A stretch of 5,203 nucleotides of DNA, taken from NCBI GenBank assembly GCA_031289385.1, contig JAITPP010000027.1, positions 1 to 5,203 of the forward strand, in the 5' to 3' direction. This document shows, in pieces, positions 1 through 4,629 of this stretch. Made by a program: the position numbers and the translations under genes. The notes under the pieces are model-generated. The model did no database searches and was not told where the DNA came from. It saw only the letters and a program-made list of their open reading frames with translations. This stretch comes from Prevotellaceae bacterium. Lineage in GTDB: Bacteria; Bacteroidota; Bacteroidia; Bacteroidales; UBA932. The number at the start of each line of letters is the position of its first letter. Position 1 is the first letter of the stretch.

Positions 1-186
1 CATTCCTACATTTCTTAATTTCTACATTCTGCAAGTCGTGCGGGTGAGCGGTTGCAATTCTAAATATCTTTTGTGCTCCGCACTCTGTTTGTTTGCGTTT
101 TTTTTCATAGGGCGTTGCCCTATGCTGAAATAAGTTGCCCTTTCAGGGCGTGGGATTTGTAATTATTTTTCATTTTTACATTTTTA
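1..186. repeat. Repeat copy 1
   Basis: The hairpins are GTGC/GCAC (73-76 with 80-83, loop TCC), CATAGGGC/GCCCTATG (106-113 with 117-124, loop GTT, 8 perfect pairs) and GCCCT/AGGGC (137-141 with 145-149, loop TTC). This copy has G at position 31, where copies 2 and 3 have T. Confidence 0.85.
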
Positions 187-356
187 CATTCCTACATTTC
201 TTAATTTCTACATTCTTCAAGTCGTGCGGGTGAGCGGTTGCAATTCTAATAATCTTTTGTGCTCCGCACTCTGTTTGTTTGCGTTTTTTTTCGTAGGGCG
301 TTGCCCTATGCTGAAATAAGTTGCCCTTTCAGGGCGTGGAATTTGTAATTATTTTT
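187..356. repeat. Repeat copy 2
   Basis: The hairpins are GTGC/GCAC (259-262 with 266-269), CGTAGGGC/GCCCTATG (292-299 with 303-310, with a G:T pair between 293 and 309) and GCCCT/AGGGC (323-327 with 331-335). It is intermediate between copies 1 and 3 in the middle hairpin. Confidence 0.85.
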
Positions 357-520
357 CATTCTTACATTTCTTAATTTCTACATTCTTCAAGTCGTGCGGG
401 TGAGCGGTTGCAATTCTAATTATCTTTTGTGCTCCGCACTCTGTTTGTTTGCGATTTTTTTTCGTAGGGCGTTGCCCTACGCTGAAATAAGTTGCCCTTT
501 CAGGGCATGTGATTCTTAAT
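357..520. repeat. Repeat copy 3
   Basis: The hairpins are GTGC/GCAC (429-432 with 436-439), CGTAGGGC/GCCCTACG (463-470 with 474-481, 8 perfect pairs) and GCCCT/AGGGC (494-498 with 502-506). The right end diverges after 506 (GCATGTGATTCTT instead of GCGTGGAATTTGT) and fades into unrelated intergenic sequence, so the end coordinate is approximate. Confidence 0.8.
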
Positions 521-678
521 TGTTTTTTATCTGCGTAAATCTGTTGTATCTGCGTGATAAAAAGAATGAAGAATGAAGAGTTAAGAATGAAGAATTATCT
601 ATTTATTCACTAATAAATTCTTAACTTCTCTAACTTGATAAACTTTATGAACTTGATAACTTTATAACTTAACAAACT
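521..678. other. Low-complexity intergenic stretch with direct and inverted repeats
   Basis: No gene is visible here. The stretch holds ATCTGCGTAAA (529-539) with a second ATCTGCGTG (548-556), then degenerate GAATGAA/GAAGA repeats (564-595). AGTTAAGAAT (579-588) is matched by its inverted copy ATTCTTAACT (617-626). A run of AACTTnATnA-like words follows (621-680). The 10-bp inverted repeat could fold into a weak stem with a 28-nt loop downstream of the Arc-like gene, but it has no T-tract on the minus strand, so I do not call it a terminator. Confidence 0.6.
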
Positions 679-852
679 TCATGACTTTTTCTTTTTAGGC
701 AAGCGTCCACTTTTTTTCAGCGCATTGTCGAGCAAATACAATATTTGTCCATTGACACTGCGAAATTCGTCGCTTGCCCATTTCTCAATTGCATTCATTG
801 TGTCGGTATCAATGCGCAGTACAAAACTTTTATTTTTATTTTCTTTCGCCAT
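679..852 (-). CDS. Arc-type ribbon-helix-helix DNA-binding protein, 57 aa
   Basis: This is a small open frame reading ATG at 852 to TGA at 679-681. The protein begins MAKENKNKSFVLRIDTDTMN. It has a short basic head, one beta-strand (SFVLRID, residues 9-15), a helix (about 16-28, DTMNAIEKWASDE), a turn with N34-G35 and a second helix (about 35-48, GQILYLLDNALKKSG), then a lysine-rich tail (PKKKKS). This is the strand-helix-helix plan of Arc/MetJ repressors, which bind DNA as dimers through the paired strands, and the length suits a single-domain family member. It follows the PH-like membrane protein gene by 32 bp on the same strand, so it is probably the last gene of the SPFH operon. A 12-bp palindrome lies 3 bp upstream of its ATG. 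The target is unknown; autoregulation of the operon is an inference. Confidence 0.85.
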   Translation of the reverse strand: MAKENKNKSFVLRIDTDTMNAIEKWASDEFRSVNGQILYLLDNALKKSGRLPKKKKS

Positions 853-855
853 AAA

Positions 856-867
856 TCAAACGTTTGA
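856..867. promoter_or_regulatory. Perfect 12-bp palindrome just upstream of the Arc-like gene
   Basis: TCAAACGTTTGA is a perfect palindrome without spacer, ending 3 bp before the ATG at 852. It could be a dimer-binding operator for the adjacent ribbon-helix-helix protein. About one perfect 12-bp palindrome is expected by chance in a window this size, so only its position makes it suggestive. Confidence 0.3.
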
Positions 868-884
868 AATCTTATTCGTGTGTT

Positions 885-1460
885 TTATTCGGCAAGTTTT
901 CCGAGTTTTTTCAATATTTCCGCTAATTCTTCGCTTTTATGCGTGCCAATCAATAATTTTGCGCCGTTTGTAAATTCAATTTGCAAGCCTTTATTTCCCG
1001 ACATGGTTATTGAATTATTTTTCTTACTAACTAATCCTTTATTGTATTCTTTACCTAAAAATTTCAACTGCACGAGATTAAAACCGAATGTTCGTCTATT
1101 GTATCCCCAGCCTCCATATTCGCTTAATGCTCTGTATTTTCGGATATATATTTTTTCGATTTCGTCCCATGCAAAAAATTTATATTTTCTTTGAAAAGGC
1201 AACATTCTTACGTAAATCCCGTCGTCATTAATAATAGTTTGTATCGCAACAAAATATGTGAAAACAATCACGAGCAATGGAATTGCAACAACAAAAACAC
1301 CTGACAAATAATAGTTTTCAAAAAAATAGTTATGTGTGTTTTTATTTCCGAAAATTAGCGAAAAGATAAGAAAAGCAACACCTAATAACCAACAAATAGT
1401 TGTTACATTTCGTTGTCGTTCATAAAAAATTGTATCTTCATTTTTCATATCTTTAATCAT
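885..1460 (-). CDS. Two-helix membrane protein with PH-like domain, 191 aa
   Basis: The function is not known. The protein has a short charged head, two hydrophobic segments (about residues 20-37 and 52-74) separated by a polar loop, then a soluble beta-rich domain (about 76-190) with one C-terminal helix (KSEELAEILKKLGK). That arrangement is typical of bacterial PH-like membrane proteins. A strongly patterned stretch, RALSEYGGWGYNRR (110-123), and the later SGNKGLQIEF and LLIGT strands (154-173) look like the family's conserved core. The gene lies 42 bp after the SPFH gene and 32 bp before the Arc-like gene, all on the same strand, which supports co-transcription and a role at the same membrane site as the SPFH protein. 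A start at the second methionine (1448, MKNED) is equally possible, since no ribosome binding site decides. The stop is TAA. Confidence 0.75.
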   Translation of the reverse strand: MIKDMKNEDTIFYERQRNVTTICWLLGVAFLIFSLIFGNKNTHNYFFENYYLSGVFVVAIPLLVIVFTYFVAIQTIINDDGIYVRMLPFQRKYKFFAWDEIEKIYIRKYRALSEYGGWGYNRRTFGFNLVQLKFLGKEYNKGLVSKKNNSITMSGNKGLQIEFTNGAKLLIGTHKSEELAEILKKLGKLAE

Positions 1461-1502
1461 TTTATTGTTTGCGATTGTTCTGATATAAAAACAAATCCAT
1501 CG

Positions 1503-2462
1503 TTAATTATAAAGAGTTCCTGTATTTACAATGGGTTGAGCGCGTTCGTCGCTGCAAAGCACAACAAGCAAATTTGAAACCATTGCCGCCTTTTTTTCGT
1601 CGTCCAATTCAACAATTTTTTCTTCCGAAAGTTTTGATAATGCGTGTTTTACCATTCCCACAGCACCGTCAACAATTTTTTCGCGTGCGCTGATTATCGC
1701 ATCTGCCTGCTGGCGCCGCAACATTACGGCTGCAATTTCGGGTGCGTAAGCAAGATAATTTACGCGGGCTTCCAAAACTTCAATTCCTGCAATCGACAGA
1801 CGTTCATTTAATTGCTGTTCAAGAATTTCGTTTATATCTTCTACGCCCGAACGCAAAGTAAGTTTTTCATCTTCGTTTTCGGAATTATCGTAAGCAAACA
1901 TTCCTGCAACATAACGCAACGCCGCATCGCTCTGTACTTTAACAAAATACTCGAAAGCCTTCATTTTTTGATTTACATTACTCATTACGCCAAGATTTGC
2001 CGTTGTTTTTGATGTGTTATCAATATCAAACGATGCTTTGTATGTATCGGCGACTCTCCACACTAACACTTGCCCAATCATTACAGGATTTCCTTTTTTG
2101 TCGTTCACTTTTATTGGCTCGGCATCGAGATTGCGTGCTCGCAAAGTGAGTTTTTTCTTTGCGTAAAACGGATTTACCCAAAAGAAACCGTTTTCTTTAA
2201 TCGTTCCTTCGTATTTTCCGAAAAAAACCATTATCTGCGCCTCGTTAGGTTCAATTTGAACAAAACCAGCCCAAAAAATAATGTGAATAACGAATAAAAT
2301 AATATCCGCTATAACTAAAATCAAAGATAATGGTGTGAAATCTTCAACATCAATTATCATTACCAAAGCTGCGATAATGGCAGCCAAAAACAGGAAATTG
2401 AATATCAACATACCAACTCCCGATAGTTTTACTTTTGAAAATTTTTCTTCTTGTGTCTTCAT
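1503..2462 (-). CDS. SPFH/band-7 (stomatin/prohibitin-like) membrane protein, 319 aa
   Basis: This is a membrane-anchored SPFH protein. Two hydrophobic helices (about residues 14-37 and 44-66) are followed by the SPFH domain (about 67-255). The domain starts with GFVQIEPNEAQIMVFFGKY and includes RARNLDAEPIKVNDKKGNP and a VLVWRVADT strand. The segment YLAYAPEIAAVMLRRQQADA (237-256) leads into a helical tail (about 257-295), as in family members that oligomerise into membrane-bound rings or scaffolds. Members of the family act in membrane microdomain organisation and protease control; the partner here is unknown. It is the first gene of a probable three-gene operon, with a good promoter 44 bp upstream of its ATG. 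The next gene encodes a PH-like membrane protein and the last an Arc-like DNA-binding protein. The start at 2462 fits the promoter position, and the stop is TAA. Confidence 0.88.
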   Translation of the reverse strand: MKTQEEKFSKVKLSGVGMLIFNFLFLAAIIAALVMIIDVEDFTPLSLILVIADIILFVIHIIFWAGFVQIEPNEAQIMVFFGKYEGTIKENGFFWVNPFYAKKKLTLRARNLDAEPIKVNDKKGNPVMIGQVLVWRVADTYKASFDIDNTSKTTANLGVMSNVNQKMKAFEYFVKVQSDAALRYVAGMFAYDNSENEDEKLTLRSGVEDINEILEQQLNERLSIAGIEVLEARVNYLAYAPEIAAVMLRRQQADAIISAREKIVDGAVGMVKHALSKLSEEKIVELDDEKKAAMVSNLLVVLCSDERAQPIVNTGTLYN

Positions 2463-2482
2463 AATATTTGAATTTTTAATTT

Positions 2483-2504
2483 AAAATGATATTAAAATGA
2501 TATC
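2483..2504. promoter_or_regulatory. Two 11-bp direct repeats in the leader of the SPFH operon
   Basis: On the minus strand the word ATATCATTTTA occurs at 2503-2493 and again, one base short of a full match at its end, at 2492-2483. The repeats abut and are phased by 11 bp, close to one helical turn. They lie between the -7 box (2506-2513) and the ATG, at or just after the expected transcription start, which is where a repressor would act. Ribbon-helix-helix proteins commonly bind short repeats spaced like this, so the operon's own Arc-like protein is a candidate; that link is inference. Confidence 0.35.
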
Positions 2505-2505
2505 A

Positions 2506-2535
2506 CAAAGGTAAACATATTTTTTGACCGCCAAA
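2506..2535 (-). promoter_or_regulatory. Bacteroidetes-type -33/-7 promoter of the SPFH operon
   Basis: On the minus strand TTTG (2535-2532) is followed after 18 nt by TACCTTTG (2513-2506). This matches the Bacteroidetes primary sigma consensus TTTG-N19-20-TAnnTTTG apart from a 1-bp shorter spacer. Transcription should start near 2500, about 38 nt upstream of the SPFH start codon. Confidence 0.75.
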
Positions 2536-2617
2536 AACTTAGTTGATGTTTTAACAAAGTTTAGCACTTGTGCGTTTGGAAAATTTAAAATTAATGTGTG
2601 TTGTCTTTTGTTATTAT

Positions 2618-2642
2618 AAAAAAACCTGCCGAAAAAGGCAGG
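2618..2642 (-). terminator. Intrinsic terminator after the second hicB
   Basis: Read on the minus strand, CCTGCC, a six-base loop (TTTTTC) and GGCAGG form a perfect 6-bp GC-rich stem followed directly by seven T. It lies 27 bp after the hicB stop codon. The plus strand has no T-run after the stem, so it works in one direction only and closes the toxin-antitoxin cluster ahead of the SPFH promoter. Confidence 0.88.
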
Positions 2643-2669
2643 ATTAAATCAACAAAATATTATTTGTTT

Positions 2670-3077
2670 TTAATATTGAAAAGTAATAGAATTTAGTTCA
2701 TTAGCATATTCTCTAACTCCTGATTCTATTCGCTTTAAAGTTTGTTTTGTGGGATTTTTAACACCCGATACATATTGCCTCATTTGTCCCTCATTTATAC
2801 CTGCAATACGGGCTAAACTGCTTTGATTAATAAAATCGCTGTATGCTTCCACTAATGATTGAATATCATTAAAAACAAATTCAAAATCATAGTCATTATT
2901 CATCCATTCTTGCCGCTCTTCGGGATATAGTCCATCTATGTGAAATTTTAATCCTTCGGGCAAATCATATTTCAGTTTTTTTAATGAATTGCGAGCAATA
3001 ATATACCCGTCCACTTCGGGCAAATGTGCCGAAACACCATTGTTGGCTTTACAAATAATCACTCTTAATGTTTTCAT
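2670..3077 (-). CDS. hicB: HicB-family antitoxin of the second hicAB module, 135 aa (toxin gene broken)
   Basis: HicB proteins bind and block the mRNA-cleaving HicA toxin and repress their own operon. The N-terminal part (about residues 1-70) is the partly degraded-looking HicB alpha/beta domain, starting MKTLRVIICKANNGVSAHLP, and lacks the clear GxGxT turn seen in the other HicB at 3994-4395. Residues 71-84 (DIQSLVEAYSDFIN) match the linker helix of Bacteroidetes HicB proteins. Residues 86-118 (SSLARIAGINEGQMRQYVSG, then KNPTKQTLKRIE) form an XRE-like helix-turn-helix. The gene starts 20 bp after the stop of a hicA pseudogene and ends just before a strong terminator. The frame is fully open, so the antitoxin may still bind DNA although its toxin is not expressed as a full protein. 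The stop is TAA. Confidence 0.82.
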   Translation of the reverse strand: MKTLRVIICKANNGVSAHLPEVDGYIIARNSLKKLKYDLPEGLKFHIDGLYPEERQEWMNNDYDFEFVFNDIQSLVEAYSDFINQSSLARIAGINEGQMRQYVSGVKNPTKQTLKRIESGVREYANELNSITFQY

Positions 3078-3097
3078 AATTATTAATTTATTTATTA

Positions 3098-3319
3098 TTA
3101 TTCTTTTACAAAATCTCTAAATTTTAATCCCGACTGACGTTCTATACTTTTTAAGTTATTAAAGTTTACATCTTCCGAAAGTTTACCGTCAACAGTTACA
3201 GTGCATCTGATTGCATGATGCTGAAATTGACGATGACTCGTTCCGTTTTGCCTGCTTAAATACTAACCTTGCGAAATTAGTATGTCAATTATTTCTTTTA
3301 CTTTAAAAATTCTTTTCAT
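3098..3319 (-). pseudogene. hicA: hicA toxin pseudogene with in-frame amber stop at codon 19
   Basis: The frame runs from ATG at 3319 to TAA at 3098-3100, 73 codons, interrupted only by TAG at 3263-3265 (codon 19). The reading is MKRIFKVKEIIDILISQG, stop, then YLSRQNGTSHRQF, TVTVDGKLSEDV and LKSIERQSGLKFRDFVKE. This is the HicA double-stranded RNA-binding-like fold: the helix 1 region, the catalytic-histidine segment (GTSHRQF, H29), the TVTV strand and the final SIxxQSGL helix are all there. The family normally has tryptophan where the stop lies (DGWYL), so a single TGG to TAG change explains it. Everything after the stop is still in frame and well conserved, so the mutation is probably recent. 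There is no good downstream ATG to restart a catalytic fragment. The promoter and hicB are intact. Confidence 0.85.
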
Positions 3320-3343
3320 AAACGCATTGTTTTATCAACGCCA

Positions 3344-3401
3344 CAAAGGTAGCGAATATTGCTACTAAATATAGATGTTTTTAGTTAAATAAAGTTAAAA
3401 T
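3344..3401 (-). promoter_or_regulatory. Promoter and operator region of the second hicAB module
   Basis: On the minus strand TACCTTTG (3351-3344) is a perfect TAnnTTTG -7 box, 24 bp upstream of the hicA pseudogene ATG; no convincing TTTG -33 box is present. A palindrome GTAGC-GAATATT-GCTAC (3349-3365) overlaps the -7 box. Further upstream, 3379-3401 reads, on the plus strand, TTTTAGTTAAATAA, A, GTTAAAAT. The same block, with one mismatch and at the same distance from the -7 box, occurs in front of the intact hicAB at 4665-4687. Autorepression by HicB is the expected mode of control. Confidence 0.65.
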
Positions 3402-3409
3402 GCGATTAT

Positions 3410-3460
3410 AAAAAACCTGTCGAAAAATGCAAAATGAAATAATATAAAAGCAAAAACAGG
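3410..3460 (-). terminator. Weak or decayed terminator after higA
   Basis: On the minus strand CCTGT (3460-3456) can pair with ACAGG (3420-3416) across a 35-nt AT-rich loop, followed by six T (3415-3410). Positions 3407-3430 resemble the good terminator at 2614-2640 (shared TTATAAAAAA, CCTG, CGAAAAA and GCA), but the near arm has lost its pairing partners. It looks like a relative of that terminator that has decayed or been split by an insertion. Some read-through into the second hicAB module is likely. Confidence 0.4.
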
Positions 3461-3501
3461 CAGTACAAAATATAAATCGTTATATTTTTTTCACGAAAAA
3501 T

Positions 3502-3870
3502 TTATACAACTCCGAGAATTATATTAGCATCAATATTTAAATTTCGATGCATTTTTCGTGCTATTTGCAATGTTGGTTCGGCTTTTCCCGTAAGATATTC
3601 GCTTACTCGCGGAGCGCTTATGCCAAGCAATTCGGCAAGTGTTTTTTGATTTAATCCCATTTCGTACATGCACAATTTTAAAACATCCGCAAGCAACGGT
3701 TCTTCTATCGGATAATGTTCCATTTCGTACTCTTCCACTAAATCGACAAGTAAATCCAATTCTACAAAGTTTGCATCTGTATCGGGAGTATCCTCGTTTA
3801 CTATTTCCATAAGTGTTTCTCCTTTTTTAAGTAGAATTTGATATTGTTTTTCATCTTTTATGCATGCCAT
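3502..3870 (-). CDS. higA: HigA-family antitoxin (XRE helix-turn-helix), 122 aa; toxin gene lost
   Basis: HigA antitoxins neutralise the HigB ribosome-dependent mRNA interferase and repress their operon. The N-terminal half (about residues 1-60) carries an acidic helix ending EEYEMEHYPI, the usual HigA signature before the DNA-binding domain. Residues 61-105 (ADVLKLCMYEMGLNQKTLAE, LLGISAPRVSEYLTGKAEP) form a textbook helix-turn-helix, and the C-terminus NIDANIILGVV is typical of Bacteroidetes HigA proteins. Length and domain order are complete. Only a fragment of the higB toxin remains 11 bp upstream. No -7 box is visible between this gene and the preceding hicB, so expression probably depends on read-through from the hicAB promoter. 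The stop is TAA. Confidence 0.85.
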   Translation of the reverse strand: MACIKDEKQYQILLKKGETLMEIVNEDTPDTDANFVELDLLVDLVEEYEMEHYPIEEPLLADVLKLCMYEMGLNQKTLAELLGISAPRVSEYLTGKAEPTLQIARKMHRNLNIDANIILGVV

Positions 3871-3881
3871 CGTTATTTATT

Positions 3882-3950
3882 TTAAATGGTTGAACAATCT
3901 ATTTTATCGTATTCTTTGTGTGTGATTATAAAAGGAACTGTATAAAAAGC
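3882..3950 (-). pseudogene. higB: C-terminal remnant of the higB toxin
   Basis: Reading the minus strand toward TAA at 3882-3884 gives AFYTVPFIITHKEYDKIDCSTI. The THKEYDKID core is the conserved C-terminal strand and tail of HigB mRNA interferases (usually RFIGTHKEYDKID), and the stop lies 11 bp before higA, the normal higBA spacing. Nothing of the preceding roughly 75-80 residues is present: upstream there is a short AAATCTGTGTTATCCGTGTG-like repeat (3959-3977) and then the end of the neighbouring hicB. The toxin was therefore deleted almost completely, with a break near 3945-3960. The fragment has no start codon and cannot be active. Confidence 0.75.
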
Positions 3951-3993
3951 TTTTAGCACACGGATAACACAGATTTTGCAGTCAATTAAAAAA

Positions 3994-4395
3994 TTATAGT
4001 TCCACCGCTAATAATTCTTTGCCTAAATTGTGCAATGCTTTTTCTATTTTTTTTCTTTGTGCTTCGCGGGGTTTCTTTAAGCCCGACGAGTAATGATGTA
4101 AGAGTTTTTGGTTTATACCGGTAAGCCGTTCTAAGGCTACGTTTGTGAAAATTTTATTGTAATAGTTTAAAAAACTTTGCGTATCGTATTTATAAACAAT
4201 TTCATATTCACCTTTTAATATTTCGGGCAAATTGTTTGCATTGTGTTTAACAAACAATTTTAAACCTTCTAATACATTTTCCTTTGCTTCTTGAACAGTA
4301 CTACCTGCGCCATATATGCCCTGACAATTTTCTGCAAATGCTCCGAAATAGTCGGAACTTGCACCTACGTTGATAATAATTTTTTTTGTTTCCAT
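3994..4395 (-). CDS. hicB: HicB-family antitoxin of the intact hicAB module, 133 aa
   Basis: The protein pairs with the HicA encoded 24 bp upstream, blocking its RNase activity and repressing the operon. Residues 1-65 form the HicB alpha/beta domain, with FGAFAENCQGIYGAGSTVQE (17-36) matching the family strand-turn-helix and EAKENVLEGLKLFVK (36-50) the long helix. Residues 70-85 (YDTQSFLNYYNKIFTN) are the linker typical of Bacteroidetes HicB, and residues 87-120 (VALERLTGINQKLLHHYSSG, then KKPREAQRKKIEKAL) form the XRE-like helix-turn-helix. It is homologous to the HicB at 2670-3077 but clearly diverged from it, and its N-terminal domain is better preserved. The stop is TAA. No terminator is evident before the higB remnant and higA, so these may share a transcript. 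Confidence 0.88.
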   Translation of the reverse strand: METKKIIINVGASSDYFGAFAENCQGIYGAGSTVQEAKENVLEGLKLFVKHNANNLPEILKGEYEIVYKYDTQSFLNYYNKIFTNVALERLTGINQKLLHHYSSGLKKPREAQRKKIEKALHNLGKELLAVEL

Positions 4396-4419
4396 AATTT
4401 TATATTAATGTAAATGAAG

Positions 4420-4602
4420 TTATTTAAGTTCCATTTGACGCATTATTGCTTTTCTTAGCGGTTCGTATATTTCCTTTGCTCCGTGATATGGAACAGGAGG
4501 CGATAGTATATTATTTTTTATATAAAAATAATGACTTCCTTCCGCATGAGAAAATACCCAACCATTTCGTTTAATAAGTCTGTGAAATTCTGTGTACTTC
4601 AT
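4420..4602 (-). CDS. hicA: HicA-family mRNA interferase toxin, 60 aa
   Basis: HicA cleaves mRNA in a translation-independent way and is held inactive by HicB. The protein starts MKYTEFHRLIKRNGWVFSHA, with the helix 1 and NGW turn of the family. EGSH (21-24) carries the conserved histidine H24 needed for catalysis, VPYHGAKEI (37-45) is the usual P-x-H-x-x-KEI segment, and a final helix follows (46-59). All expected elements are present at the normal HicA length. I place the start at 4602 rather than the upstream in-frame ATG at 4632, because the latter lies inside the -7 promoter box and would add ten residues not seen in HicA proteins. hicB follows after 24 bp. This is the only complete toxin gene in the window. 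Confidence 0.88.
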   Translation of the reverse strand: MKYTEFHRLIKRNGWVFSHAEGSHYFYIKNNILSPPVPYHGAKEIYEPLRKAIMRQMELK

Positions 4603-4629
4603 TTTATTATATATTTTGAATTTACAATG

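Larger units (their letters stand above)
1..520. repeat. Tandem array of three 170-186 bp non-coding repeats
   Basis: Three near-identical copies follow each other with starts at 1, 187 and 357. Each begins with a CATTCnTACATTTCTTAATT segment, continues through AAGTCGTGCGGGTGAGCGG and a GTGCTCCGCAC hairpin, then a run of eight T, then two GC-rich hairpins, and ends in an AT-rich spacer. Copy 1 is 16 bp longer because its spacer has an extra ATTTTTAC-like stretch. No reading frame of useful length crosses the array on either strand. The first copy begins at the window edge, so more copies may lie to the left. It resembles dispersed intergenic REP-like elements in general form; no transposase is visible in the window, so any mobilisation is inference. 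Confidence 0.9.

Noticed and set aside
1..520. CRISPR array
   Set aside because: There are only three units of 170-186 bp with nearly the whole unit conserved; there are no short repeats with unique spacers and no cas genes.
1..520. Integron attC sites, suggested by repeats near toxin-antitoxin cassettes
   Set aside because: The array has no gene cassettes between copies, the RYYYAAC/GTTRRRY core pairs are not present, and the toxin-antitoxin genes are not separated by these repeats.
725..1194. Plus-strand open frames at 725-973 and 880-1194
   Set aside because: They lie antisense to the Arc-like and PH-like genes, have no recognisable domain, and their hydrophobic, F/I/S-rich composition is what reverse reading of AT-rich genes gives.
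1812..2297. Plus-strand open frames at 1812-2012 and 2070-2297
   Set aside because: Both are antisense to the well-supported SPFH gene and resemble no family.
3098..3319. Genetic-code change or programmed read-through at the hicA TAG
   Set aside because: There is only a single instance, at a conserved tryptophan codon one mutation away from TAG, and no stimulatory element is visible; a nonsense mutation is the simpler reading.
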